DNA of 64,000 nucleotides from an uncultured Clostridia bacterium. GTDB lineage: Bacteria; Bacillota; Clostridia; Oscillospirales; Acutalibacteraceae. Position 1 is the first letter of the stretch. Each line of letters starts with the position of its first letter. The stretch is from assembly GCA_947630285.1 (NCBI GenBank), contig CANRHD010000008.1, forward strand, positions 1 to 64,000, given 5' to 3'. The notes under the pieces were generated by a model. The model was not told the origin of the DNA. It saw nothing but the letters and a program-made list of their open reading frames with translations, and ran no database searches. Below, in pieces: positions 32,848-40,835 of this stretch. Made by a program: the position numbers and the translations under genes.

Positions 32848-34209
32848 TTATTTCCCTACGCAAAATTGCGAAAAAATCTCGTTTACTACGCTTTGCGTCG
32901 CCTTTTCTCCCGTTAAAATATCAAGATTTTCTATTGCGGAGTCTATGCTGACGCTTATTGCGTCCCTTGTCATACCTGCCTGCACGGCCCGAACCGCCTC
33001 GCATATGCCCTCATAAGCAAGCTTACAGCAGGAATACTGCCTCTCGTTCATTAAAGTGGCGGCGGAAGCGTCAAATTCATCTGTACCCAAAACCTTTTCG
33101 ATTTCCCTTTCAAGCTCCGCCATGCCCTTTTTCTGCTTTGCGCTTATAAACACAACATTTTTAAAGCTGTTTTTTATGGCGTCGGCGTCAATTTTCCGAA
33201 CAAGATCCGTTTTGTTTATCACGGCTACGGCGTTTTTGCCCTCGCACAGCCTGATAATTTCCCCGTCTTCGGCGGTCAGGCTCTCCGAAAAATCGAAAAC
33301 CGCAAGTATAAGCGACGCCCTGCCCGTTTTTTGTTTGGTTCTGTCAACGCCGATTTTCTCTACCGTATCCTGCGTTTCGTGAAGCCCTGCCGTATCTGCA
33401 AGGCGCAGAACCGTGCCGCCGAGAACGACGGTTTCCTCGACTATATCCCTGGTAGTTCCGGCAACGGAGGTCACTATTGATTTTTCGTACCCGGTAAGCA
33501 TATTCATCAGGGCGGATTTTCCCACATTCGGCCTGCCGATTATAACGGTTTCAACGCCCTCGATTACGGCCTGTCCCACATCGAAGCGTGAAATAAGCCG
33601 CTTCAGCTTTTCGCCGTTGCTTTTCAGCGAAAAAAGCAAATTTTCATCGCTTAAATCCTCTATCTCGTCGTCGGGGTAATCCACCCATGCCGCCATTTGT
33701 GCCGCCCTCTTTTTAAGAGAATTTGAAATTTCCGAAATGTTTTTGTATAAAGCCCCGTCAAGGGTGTTGAGCGCCGCCGCTTTTGCCTGCTCGGACTTTG
33801 CGCTTATAATATTCATAACGGATTCGGCGCTCGTAAGATCCATCTTTCCGTTTAAAAAAGCCCTTTTTGTAAACTCGCCGGGCTGTGCGGCGACTGCGCC
33901 CGAGGACAGAGCCGCCCTAAGCAGCTGCTTTGTCACAAGCAAGCCTCCGTGGCAGGAGATTTCAACAACATCTTCGCCGGTATAGCTTTTCGGCGCCCTG
34001 AAAACAAGTGCAACCGCCTCGTCTATCTCTTCGTTTTCAAAATACGCCTTTCCGTATGCCGCCGTGTAGCCTTTCATTTTGTCTAATTTTACGCCCGATA
34101 CGCTTTTAAAAATTCTGTCGGCCACGGTCAGGGCGTTTTCGCCCGAAATTCTGACTATCCCGATGCCGCCGGCGGCCTGTCCTGTTGAAATAGCGGCGAT
34201 TGTACTCAT
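32848..34209 (-). CDS. mnmE: tRNA modification GTPase
   Basis: 453 residues. N-terminal folate-binding domain (IAAISTGQAAGGIGIVRISGENAL), helical domain, inserted G domain (about 215-375) with G1 GRPNVGKSALMNML (about 226), the G2 loop TTRDIVEE, DTAGLHE and NKTD, and the invariant C-terminal CVGK with the catalytic cysteine. Partner of MnmG. RBS AGAGGTG. An intrinsic-terminator-like hairpin lies only 22 bases upstream, so expression may rely on readthrough or a promoter hidden in the gap. Confidence 0.97.
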   Translation of the reverse strand: MSTIAAISTGQAAGGIGIVRISGENALTVADRIFKSVSGVKLDKMKGYTAAYGKAYFENEEIDEAVALVFRAPKSYTGEDVVEISCHGGLLVTKQLLRAALSSGAVAAQPGEFTKRAFLNGKMDLTSAESVMNIISAKSEQAKAAALNTLDGALYKNISEISNSLKKRAAQMAAWVDYPDDEIEDLSDENLLFSLKSNGEKLKRLISRFDVGQAVIEGVETVIIGRPNVGKSALMNMLTGYEKSIVTSVAGTTRDIVEETVVLGGTVLRLADTAGLHETQDTVEKIGVDRTKQKTGRASLILAVFDFSESLTAEDGEIIRLCEGKNAVAVINKTDLVRKIDADAIKNSFKNVVFISAKQKKGMAELEREIEKVLGTDEFDASAATLMNERQYSCCKLAYEGICEAVRAVQAGMTRDAISVSIDSAIENLDILTGEKATQSVVNEIFSQFCVGK

Positions 34210-34230
34210 TTTATCACCTCTTTAAAGTAA

Positions 34231-34292
34231 AATAAAATCGGGAGGGAAACCCACCCGATTTACACCAGAGGGAGCACCCTCTTATTTTTTTC
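34231..34292. terminator. Two hairpins between jag and mnmE
   Basis: At 34231-34258 AAATCGGG...CCCGATTT forms a stem followed on the minus strand by TTATTTTA, a terminator or attenuator before mnmE. At 34268-34283 AGAGGG/CCCTCT is followed on the plus strand by TTATTTTTTT, although no plus-strand gene precedes it. Confidence 0.6.
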
Positions 34293-34461
34293 AGCCTGTC
34301 GATAAACTGTTTTGCAATAGCAAAATGTTCAAAAGTTTTTGTCCGTCTTTTTTCAAAAAGAAGATTCCCCTGCCAGGGGAAATGTCTGCGAAGCAGACAA
34401 AAGGGTAAGGGTCGAGGGGCAAAGCCCCCGGCGCAGTCCGCAGACTGCGAAAAACTTACGC
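34290..34461 (+). repeat. Dispersed multi-hairpin intergenic repeat, copy D (truncated at jag)
   Basis: TTCAGCCTGTCGATAAACTG end, TTTTGC/GCAAAA, CAAAAGTTTTTGTCCGTC, TTCCCCTGCCAGGGGAA, TGTCTGCGAAGCAGACA, GGGGC/GCCCC, GCAGTC/GACTGC, then CGAAAAACTTA. The match ends at the jag stop codon, so the repeat has landed against, or defines, the end of jag. Confidence 0.9.
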
Positions 34462-35403
34462 TTATTCTTCGTCATTTTTAACTTCAACCTTGCCGTAAAG
34501 GGAAGCGGAAGAGTAATCGCTCCTCTTTTCACGGTTTTCCGAAATTTCCGGAACATAGGCTTCCCTCTTGGGTCTTCTGTCCCTTGAGCCTCTGCCCCTG
34601 TCCTTATAGCCGTAGTTTCCCTTTCCGCCGTTTTCGGGAGCAATTATAACCCGTCTGTCAAGGTCCTCCCCGGTTGAATATGAAGTTGCGCCCTTGATTT
34701 CCTGAACCGCCGTGTGGATTATTCTTCTCTCGTAGGGGTTCATAGGTTCAAGCGCAACGCTTCTGCCTGTTTTAACCGCACGGACAGCGGTTCTTTTTGC
34801 AAGGTTTTCCAAAACGGCAACTCTTTTTTCACGGTAATTGCCGACATTGATGAACACCCTTTTAAAGCCTGCGCCGCCCTTGTTTGCGGACATTCTTGCA
34901 AGATACTGTATAGCGTCGAGCGTTTCGCCCCTTCTGCCGATTACTATGCCGTAATCCTCGCCGCACTCAAGCTCAAAATAAATTTCCTCGTCGTCGGCAA
35001 GAACCTTTATATCGCACTGCTCTATACCGAGGCCCAAAATAATTGACTTGATGTAATCCGCCGTATCGTTATATTCGTCGGTCGGCTTTAAGGAGTCTCT
35101 CTTTTCCTCGGGCGCAACGGCCTTTACTTCCCTCGGCGCTCTGTTCTCTGCGGTTTTTGCGGATTTTTTGCCGTTTTCCCTTTCGCCCTTAGCCTTTTCT
35201 TCTTTTACGGGTTTTTCGTCGGGAATTTCAACTGTAACCTTTACCTGAGCCGGAGAGCCGCCGAAAAGGCCGAATTTCTTTTTCTCCGGAACTTTCAAAA
35301 CCTCAAGATTATAAAGATCCATTTCGGTAAGGCCCAACTCAAGCAGAGCCGCATTTTTTGCTTCCTCGATGGTAGAAGCTGTTTTAATACTTTCTTTAAT
35401 CAT
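34462..35403 (-). CDS. jag: RNA-binding protein Jag (KhpB/EloR)
   Basis: 313 residues. Jag_N domain (about 1-52, MIKESIKTASTIEEAKNAALLELGLTEMDLYNLEVLKVPEKKKFGLFGG), charged linker, KH domain with YGIVIGRRGETLDAIQYLARM (about 150-170) and R3H domain (REKRVAVLENLAKRTAVRAVKTGRSVALEPMNPYERRIIH). A further 60-residue Arg/Gly/Lys-rich tail (KDRGRGSRDRRPKREAYV) extends past the usual end and may add RNA affinity. In other Firmicutes it affects cell elongation with KhpA. The C-terminus abuts repeat copy D. RBS CAGGTG. Confidence 0.95.
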   Translation of the reverse strand: MIKESIKTASTIEEAKNAALLELGLTEMDLYNLEVLKVPEKKKFGLFGGSPAQVKVTVEIPDEKPVKEEKAKGERENGKKSAKTAENRAPREVKAVAPEEKRDSLKPTDEYNDTADYIKSIILGLGIEQCDIKVLADDEEIYFELECGEDYGIVIGRRGETLDAIQYLARMSANKGGAGFKRVFINVGNYREKRVAVLENLAKRTAVRAVKTGRSVALEPMNPYERRIIHTAVQEIKGATSYSTGEDLDRRVIIAPENGGKGNYGYKDRGRGSRDRRPKREAYVPEISENREKRSDYSSASLYGKVEVKNDEE

Positions 35404-35423
35404 TTTTTACACCTGCTGTAAGC

Positions 35424-36368
35424 TTATTTTTTAAACTCGTTAATTTTTTTCGTGTTTTCTTCCTTTGAACGGCGATAAACGGTTTCATCAATCATTGCTT
35501 TTGCCAAAACCTTTTTCGGCTCGTAAACATGGTTCAAAATTATCATTTGAACAAACGACAATAACGAAGACAATATAATATAAATACCGATGCTTATCGG
35601 GAAAAGGAATGCAAAATAAATCTGCATTATCGGTGAAAAGAGCATCATACAGCCCATTGACGGATTTTTTGCCATATCGGGATTGGTCTTTTTCTGACGG
35701 TACATAGAATAAAAGCTCGTCGCAAAAGCGATAAGACCCGAAACAATGGGAATTATCCAAAAAATATCAAAGTGTTTGAAATCCGGAGTTTTTGCAAGGT
35801 CAAGGCCGAATAAATTAAATTTGCTTATGAAAAGCTCTATACTCTTAATATGCTCCTGCGTAAGGCCGGAGACGGACGCCAAATCAAGCTTATCCCAATT
35901 CATCAATGCGGTAAGCTCCGCCCTGTAGTTGTTCTTTTCATAAACATTTGTGCCAAAGGCGATACCCATGGTTTTAAGCTGTTCAACAACCGACGAGGGT
36001 ATTCTCAAAACCATTGAAAACGGGTGAAGGTTTACCTGATAAAGACCGAGCATTACGGGAAGCTGAATAATCAAAGGCAAACAGCCGCCGCCCATTGCGG
36101 AAAAGCCCTCTCTCTGATACAGCTCCTGCGTCTCCTGCTGGATTTTTTGCTGATCGTTGCCGTATTTTTCTCTTATTCTTCTGAGCTTCGGCTGAAGGCG
36201 CTGCTGCATCGCTATGCTTTTCTGCTGTTTGATTGCAGAGGGAAGCAGGCAAAATTTAACTACCAACAGCAAGCAAAAAATTGACAAAATATAATTGTCT
36301 GTCAGGGCATAAAATATTGAAATGACAAACCCGAAAGGGATACCCAATATTTCATAAATTCTTGTCAT
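35424..36368 (-). CDS. yidC: Membrane protein insertase YidC/Oxa1
   Basis: 314 residues, five predicted transmembrane segments. Family signatures: KFCLLPSAIKQQKSIAMQQRLQPKLRRIREKYGNDQQKIQQETQELYQREGFSAMGGGCLPLIIQLPVMLGLYQV and MMLFSPIMQIYFAFLFPISIGIYIILSS. No lipobox or long periplasmic domain, unlike B. subtilis SpoIIIJ, which is a lipoprotein. An extra loop between helices 2 and 3 of about 90 residues is seen. It inserts membrane proteins with or without SecYEG. RBS GGAGG. Confidence 0.95.
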   Translation of the reverse strand: MTRIYEILGIPFGFVISIFYALTDNYILSIFCLLLVVKFCLLPSAIKQQKSIAMQQRLQPKLRRIREKYGNDQQKIQQETQELYQREGFSAMGGGCLPLIIQLPVMLGLYQVNLHPFSMVLRIPSSVVEQLKTMGIAFGTNVYEKNNYRAELTALMNWDKLDLASVSGLTQEHIKSIELFISKFNLFGLDLAKTPDFKHFDIFWIIPIVSGLIAFATSFYSMYRQKKTNPDMAKNPSMGCMMLFSPIMQIYFAFLFPISIGIYIILSSLLSFVQMIILNHVYEPKKVLAKAMIDETVYRRSKEENTKKINEFKK

Positions 36369-36400
36369 TTATGTTCCTCCGAACAAAATGCCTGCGCATT

Positions 36401-36634
36401 TTATTTTTTTAATTTTTCCTTTTTTTCGGGCACTAAATCCACTCCTCCGGGGAAAAGGGGATTGCACCTTAACAAACGCCGTACTGCGAGTAAACCGCCC
36501 TTTAATACGCCGAACCTTTCTATGGCTGTAAGCGCATACTGAGAGCAGGTGGGGTAATACCTGCATCTCGGCGGAAAAAGCGGTGAAATTTTACGCTGAT
36601 AAAATTTTATCATTTTAATAGCATATTCTTTCAT
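36401..36634 (-). CDS. yidD: Membrane protein insertion efficiency factor
   Basis: 77 residues. [63 protein letters not shown] holds the conserved cysteines and the CRxYPTCSxYA signature. It helps YidC-dependent insertion. Its ATG overlaps the rnpA stop by four bases, so translation is coupled. The gap of 32 bases to yidC keeps the classical order. Confidence 0.95.
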   Translation of the reverse strand: MKEYAIKMIKFYQRKISPLFPPRCRYYPTCSQYALTAIERFGVLKGGLLAVRRLLRCNPLFPGGVDLVPEKKEKLKK

Positions 36635-36963
36635 TTAACGGCACCCGCTTTTTGGAGCATTTCAAACAAAACTTTTTCAATATCCGTGCTTTTTAAATAC
36701 TTGGTTTTTGACCTTGAAACAAAAATAAAATCCCAATTACCTTTGATCTGCGGCGAAACATTTCTGTACGCCGCTCTGATAATTCTTTTACAGCGGTTTC
36801 TTTCAACTGCGTTACCGATTTTTTTGCTTACGGTTATACCTATACGACAAATTCCCGCACCGTTAGGCTTCAAATAAACAACCAGTGCAGGATTTGTATA
36901 GGATCTGCCCTTATAGTAAAGGCGTTTAAAATCACAATTACGATTTAAAGTTACCGTTTTCAT
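36631..36963 (-). CDS. rnpA: Ribonuclease P protein component
   Basis: 110 residues. [26 protein letters not shown] contains the RNR motif that contacts RNase P RNA. It matures tRNA 5' ends with the catalytic RNA (rnpB not in this window). It starts 12 bases after rpmH without a visible RBS, so translation is probably coupled to rpmH. Confidence 0.96.
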   Translation of the reverse strand: MKTVTLNRNCDFKRLYYKGRSYTNPALVVYLKPNGAGICRIGITVSKKIGNAVERNRCKRIIRAAYRNVSPQIKGNWDFIFVSRSKTKYLKSTDIEKVLFEMLQKAGAVK

Positions 36964-36975
36964 TTAAGAAAATTA

Positions 36976-37110
36976 TTAATAAGATAACTGCTTTCTGCCC
37001 TTGGCTCTGCGGCGGGCAAGTACTTTTCTTCCGTTTCTTGTGGACATTCTTTTACGGAAACCGTGTTCCATCTTGCGATGGCGCTTTTTCGGCTGATATG
37101 TTCTTTTCAT
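36976..37110 (-). CDS. rpmH: 50S ribosomal protein L34
   Basis: 44 residues, too short for the ORF track. [44 protein letters not shown] is the universal L34 sequence. RBS GGAGG lies seven bases upstream. It starts the rpmH-rnpA-yidD-yidC-jag transcript from a strong promoter and marks the left side of the origin. Confidence 0.98.
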   Translation of the reverse strand: MKRTYQPKKRHRKMEHGFRKRMSTRNGRKVLARRRAKGRKQLSY

Positions 37111-37153
37111 CACGCTACCTCCGTTTCATTACAAAAATAATCTGCGGAAAGAT

Positions 37154-37183
37154 ATTATATACTAAAAACACTTAAAAAGTCAA
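37154..37183 (-). promoter_or_regulatory. Sigma-A promoter of rpmH
   Basis: On the minus strand TTGACT (37183-37178), 18 bases, TATAAT (37159-37154). Confidence 0.75.
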
Positions 37184-37500
37184 GATTTTTCACAATTTTA
37201 AGGGCTTTTTAATTTTTCAACTATTTATAGTGAAAAAAATTTTTTTAAAACAAAATATAGTGCATTTTTTCTTTTATTTTTAAAATTTTAAGTAAATTTA
37301 TTTAAAAAATTTTTTCTTTAAGTATTTAAAAATTTTAAAATTTGAATTTTTTATGGTTTAAGTCTGCTTTTTGCAGGCTGATTTTATTTATATATAATAA
37401 ATAACTATAATAGTTAATATTTTACCTTATATTTCGTCGAACAATAAAATGCGGTCGAAAACCTTAAATGTTGTTATTGTGAAAATTAGTACAAGATTGC

Positions 37501-37668
37501 AGGGGAACCCCCGGCGAGGGTTCCCCTCCGTCAAACAGTTCACTGAACTGTTTGGCGCCCCTCCTGCGCTTTTTGAAGCGCAAGAATTTCGCAGTCTGCG
37601 GACTGCGCCGGGGGCTTTGCCCCTCGACCCCACCGTCTTTTTGAAAAAAGACGGACAAAAACTTTTAA
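37501..37668 (+). repeat. Dispersed multi-hairpin intergenic repeat, copy E (in the origin gap)
   Basis: GGGGAACCC/GGGTTCCCC, AAACAGTTCACTGAACTGTTT, CCCCTCCTGCGCTTTTTGAAG, GCAGTC/GACTGC, GGGGGC/GCCCC, then GTCTTTTTGAAAAAAGACGGACAAAAAC. It has the orientation of copies A and B and lacks the CAGCCTGTCG end. It is the only copy in a divergent gap. ORFs 37427-37633, 37449-37691 and 37464-37658 are its translations. Confidence 0.88.
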
Positions 37669-37740
37669 TTTTTTCAAATAAATTTTTTTAAATTGAATAT
37701 TAAATATTTTGCCAATATTTATATTGATATTTATAAAAAT

Positions 37741-37848
37741 ATATGCTAAAATGATAATTGCTGTATTTTTAATTATTTTGGCGTTATATCGCCTTTTTAT
37801 TCTTTTACGGTAATTAAGTCAATTTTTCAATAATTGATTTTAGCATAT
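37741..37848. repeat. 12-bp inverted repeat enclosing a hairpin upstream of dnaA
   Basis: ATATGCTAAAAT (37741-37752) is exactly complementary to ATTTTAGCATAT (37837-37848). Between them GGCG/CGCC (37780-37793) forms a short stem followed by TTTTTATTCTTTT, like a plus-strand terminator. This could be a DNA cruciform at the origin or part of the dnaA leader or upstream small transcript. Confidence 0.65.
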
Positions 37849-37929
37849 GTTTTTAAATAATTTTAAATTTTTATATTAAATATGCCTTTTTATACACCGT
37901 TTAATTTTTTGTGAGATTGGAGTGTTTTT

Positions 37930-39249
37930 ATGGAATCGCTTAATGATATGTGGAAAGCGGTTTGCGCCTATGCGAGGGAAAACCTTAATGTAAGCGACAG
38001 CGCTTTCAGATTATGGTTTGAGCCCATTTCTTTAAAATCCTTTGACGGTCAAAAAGCAATTCTTTCGGTATCAAACGAATTTCTTTTTCCTTTAATAGTT
38101 AACAGATATACGGAAACCATAAACACCGCTTTTAAAGAGGTATTGGGCTTTGAGGTTGAAATTGAATTTATTTACGAGCAGTTAAAGGACGGGGAATTTG
38201 AACAAAATTCCGAAAACTCGCAGGTTTCCGAAAGAACCTTGGGCGACAACTTTGAAAACTTCGTTGTCGGCAAGTCGAACAATTATGCCTATGCCGCCGC
38301 AAAGAAAGTTGCGGAAGATCCCGGAAAATCATATAATCCGCTCTATATTTACGGAAAATCGGGTCTGGGTAAAACTCATCTTTTAAAGGCTATCGAAAAC
38401 GAGATGAAAAAAAGAAATCCCGGGTCGTATATAATTTACACCACAAGCGAAAATTTTACAAACGATTTAATTTATCACATCAGAAACAAGACTACATATG
38501 AATTTCACGAAAAATACAGAACCGCAGACGCCCTTTTAATGGACGATATTCAGTTTATCGCAAAAAAGGAACAGACGGAGGAGGAATTTTTCCACACCTT
38601 CAATGCTTTGACCGAATACGGGCGGCAGATTGTTCTGACCTCGGACAGGCCGCCCAACGAAATTCAAATTTTGCAGGAAAGGCTGAAAACAAGATTTGAA
38701 TGGGGTTTAATGGCAGATATTCAGCCGCCGGACTTTGAAACAAGAATGGCAATTATTAAAAACAAAGCAGAGCAATTTGAACTTGAGCTTGACAACGAAA
38801 TTATAGAATTTTTTGCTTCGGAGCTTAAAAACAATGTACGCCAGCTTGAAAGCGCAGTAATAAAAATTAAATCGCTCTGCTCGCTTGTAAACGCTTCGCC
38901 GTCTCTTGAGCTTGCAAAAAAAGCTATTAAGGAGCTTACCAACAACAGCCAGCCGGTTACCGTAATAAATTCAAAAATTATAGACAACATCGCAAATACC
39001 TTCGGAATATCGGCAGAAAATATTATGTCGGAAAAAAGAGACAAAAATATTAAAGACGCAAGACAGGTCGCAATGTATATTATGAGGGAGATTACGGGTC
39101 TTTCTCTGGTGGAAATAGGAAACTATTTCGGCGGCAAACAACACTCGACCGTAAAACATTCCATTGATATGACGAGAAAAAAAATGGACGAGGATTTTCT
39201 TTTCAGAAAAACGGTTGAAGATATTATAAAAAATGTTCAGGAGTATTAA
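37930..39249 (+). CDS. dnaA: Chromosomal replication initiator DnaA
   Basis: 439 residues. Domain I (MESLNDMWKAVCAYARENLNVSDSAFRLWFEPISL), short linker, AAA+ domain with Walker A YGKSGLGKTHLLKAIE (about 140) and Walker B LLMDDIQFIAKKEQTEEEFFHTFN (about 203), and domain IV with the DNA-binding signature ISLVEIGNYFGGKQHSTVKHSI form (here GLSLVEIGNYFGGKQHSTVKHSID). It unwinds oriC and loads the helicase. RBS GGAG. A weak promoter lies just upstream. Confidence 0.98.
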   Translation: MESLNDMWKAVCAYARENLNVSDSAFRLWFEPISLKSFDGQKAILSVSNEFLFPLIVNRYTETINTAFKEVLGFEVEIEFIYEQLKDGEFEQNSENSQVSERTLGDNFENFVVGKSNNYAYAAAKKVAEDPGKSYNPLYIYGKSGLGKTHLLKAIENEMKKRNPGSYIIYTTSENFTNDLIYHIRNKTTYEFHEKYRTADALLMDDIQFIAKKEQTEEEFFHTFNALTEYGRQIVLTSDRPPNEIQILQERLKTRFEWGLMADIQPPDFETRMAIIKNKAEQFELELDNEIIEFFASELKNNVRQLESAVIKIKSLCSLVNASPSLELAKKAIKELTNNSQPVTVINSKIIDNIANTFGISAENIMSEKRDKNIKDARQVAMYIMREITGLSLVEIGNYFGGKQHSTVKHSIDMTRKKMDEDFLFRKTVEDIIKNVQEY

Positions 39250-39478
39250 AAAAGTTTTAGACAAGTTTTTGTTTTAAACATTCGGGTTTTGAACAGTTAA
39301 AAACTGTCTTAAAATTTATGTTTAAAATATTTACTTTTTGAACAATTATTAGACGGTTTAATTTTTCGGTTTTCCCTTTTATTTAAACGGTTTAAGCGGG
39401 ATTTAAACAATTTCGTAAACGCCTAATACTAATGCTTAATTAATTTATATTTATTTATTTTTTTGAAAGGAAAAAAAT
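39250..39478. other. dnaA-dnaN intergenic gap, AT-rich
   Basis: 229 bases. ACAGTTAAAAACTGT (39293-39307) can form a small hairpin after dnaA. The motif GGTTTAA occurs twice and ATTTAAAC twice in 39350-39415. In many Firmicutes this gap holds the second DnaA-box cluster, but I see no exact box here. RBS GAAAGGA serves dnaN. Confidence 0.5.
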
Positions 39479-40579
39479 ATGAAATTTATCTGTGACACTC
39501 AAAAATTTGCTGAAATATGTTCAAATGTCCAAAGGGCGGTATCAAGCAAGTCAACGATACCTGCAATAGAGGGTATTTTGCTTACCACCACCGAAAACAC
39601 AATAACCGTAACGGGCTATGACCTTGAGGTCGGCGTTATAACCTCAATCGGCGCAAGGGTAGAGGAGCAGGGAAGCATTATTTTAAATGCAAAGGTACTC
39701 TGCGATATTTTAAGAAGTCTTCCGGCGCAGACGGTAAGGGTTGAGGCCGATGAAAGAATGTCAACTACGATAAAGAGCGGCGACGCCGAATTTTCGCTTA
39801 TCGGAATAAGCGCACAGGAATATCCCGAGCTTCCGTCCGTAAACAGCAGCTTCCCTATAGTTGTAAAGGGCGAAATATTAAAGGATATGATAAGGAAAAC
39901 GATTTTTGCCGCCGCCGAAAACGATACCAAAGTGGTACACACGGGCGTAAGGTTTGAGATAGGTGAAAATTCAATAAGACTTGTTGCGGTTGACGGCTTC
40001 AGGCTTGCAATAAGAAACGAAGCTATTGACTATCAGGGCGAGGAGCAGATTTTTGTAGTTCCCAAAAAAGCTCTCAACGAGGTTATAAAGCTTATTACGG
40101 ACGACGAAGTATCGGTTTCGCTCAATATAGGAAAAAGGCATATAGTTTTTGAGATAGGCAATTATATTTTGGTTTCAAGACTGCTTGACGGCGAATTTTT
40201 GAATTATAAATCCGCCATCGCCATAAACGAAACTGCGGTGGTAGAAGTAAATACAAGAATGCTGATAAGCAGTATCGAAAGAACTTCTCTGATTATTACC
40301 GACAGGGCAAAAAGTCCTATAAAATGTATATTTGACAGCGATTTTATAAAAATTTCATCTACAACTTCCCTGGGAAGCGCAAACGATAAAATACCGGCAA
40401 AAATTCAGGGAAATAAAATTGAAATCGGTTTTAACAACAGATTTTTGCTCGACGCTTTAAAGGTTTGCGATACCGACGAGGTAATTATTAAACTCGGAAG
40501 TCCCGTTCTTCCCATAATAATTGTACCGAAACAGGGCGATAATTTCTTATTCCTTGTTCTGCCCGTTAAGTTAAAATGA
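39479..40579 (+). CDS. dnaN: DNA polymerase III beta subunit (sliding clamp)
   Basis: 366 residues in the three-domain clamp fold. Typical stretches: CSNVQRAVSSKSTIPAIEGILLTTTENTITVTGYDLEVGV, NDTKVVHTGVRFEIGENSIRLVAVDGFRLAIRN, and the terminal LPVKLK (usual LPVRL). It tethers the polymerase to DNA. Good RBS. Its stop overlaps the next ATG (ATGA). Confidence 0.97.
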   Translation: MKFICDTQKFAEICSNVQRAVSSKSTIPAIEGILLTTTENTITVTGYDLEVGVITSIGARVEEQGSIILNAKVLCDILRSLPAQTVRVEADERMSTTIKSGDAEFSLIGISAQEYPELPSVNSSFPIVVKGEILKDMIRKTIFAAAENDTKVVHTGVRFEIGENSIRLVAVDGFRLAIRNEAIDYQGEEQIFVVPKKALNEVIKLITDDEVSVSLNIGKRHIVFEIGNYILVSRLLDGEFLNYKSAIAINETAVVEVNTRMLISSIERTSLIITDRAKSPIKCIFDSDFIKISSTTSLGSANDKIPAKIQGNKIEIGFNNRFLLDALKVCDTDEVIIKLGSPVLPIIIVPKQGDNFLFLVLPVKLK

Positions 40580-40824
40580 AAAAATTAAAGTTTACGGTAC
40601 GGGTTGCCGAAAAAAATAAGGTACAGTTGAAAATAGATACCGATTTTATCAGGCTTGACTCGGCATTAAAATATGCCGACATTGCGGCGACGGGCGGCCA
40701 TGCCAAGGTTATAATCGGAAACGGGGAAGTTAAAATTGACGGAAAACCCTGCGCCGTCAGGGGAAAAAAACTGAGACGGGGCGACAGCTTTGAATACAAT
40801 AACACGGTCTACGAGATTATTTAA
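40576..40824 (+). CDS. S4-domain RNA-binding protein (YaaA/RlbA-like)
   Basis: 82 residues. The S4 fold is seen in IDTDFIRLDSALKYADIAATGGHAKVIIGNGEVKIDGKPCAVRGKKLRRGDSFEY. It lies between dnaN and recF as in B. subtilis, where the homologue is thought to act in ribosome assembly. Translation starts in the dnaN stop codon. Confidence 0.92.
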   Translation: MKKLKFTVRVAEKNKVQLKIDTDFIRLDSALKYADIAATGGHAKVIIGNGEVKIDGKPCAVRGKKLRRGDSFEYNNTVYEII

Positions 40825-40835
40825 CAGGGGAAAAA

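Larger units (their letters stand above)
37184..37929. other. Putative replication origin region (oriC) upstream of dnaA
   Basis: This gap between rpmH and dnaA is where oriC lies in Firmicutes, and all genes diverge from it. It holds runs of A and T (37201-37340), a perfect palindrome TAACTATAATAGTTA (37402-37416), repeat copy E and an inverted-repeat structure. By eye I find no exact TTATCCACA DnaA box; TTTTTCACA near 37186 is the closest. A second part of the origin could lie in the dnaA-dnaN gap. Confidence 0.6.
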
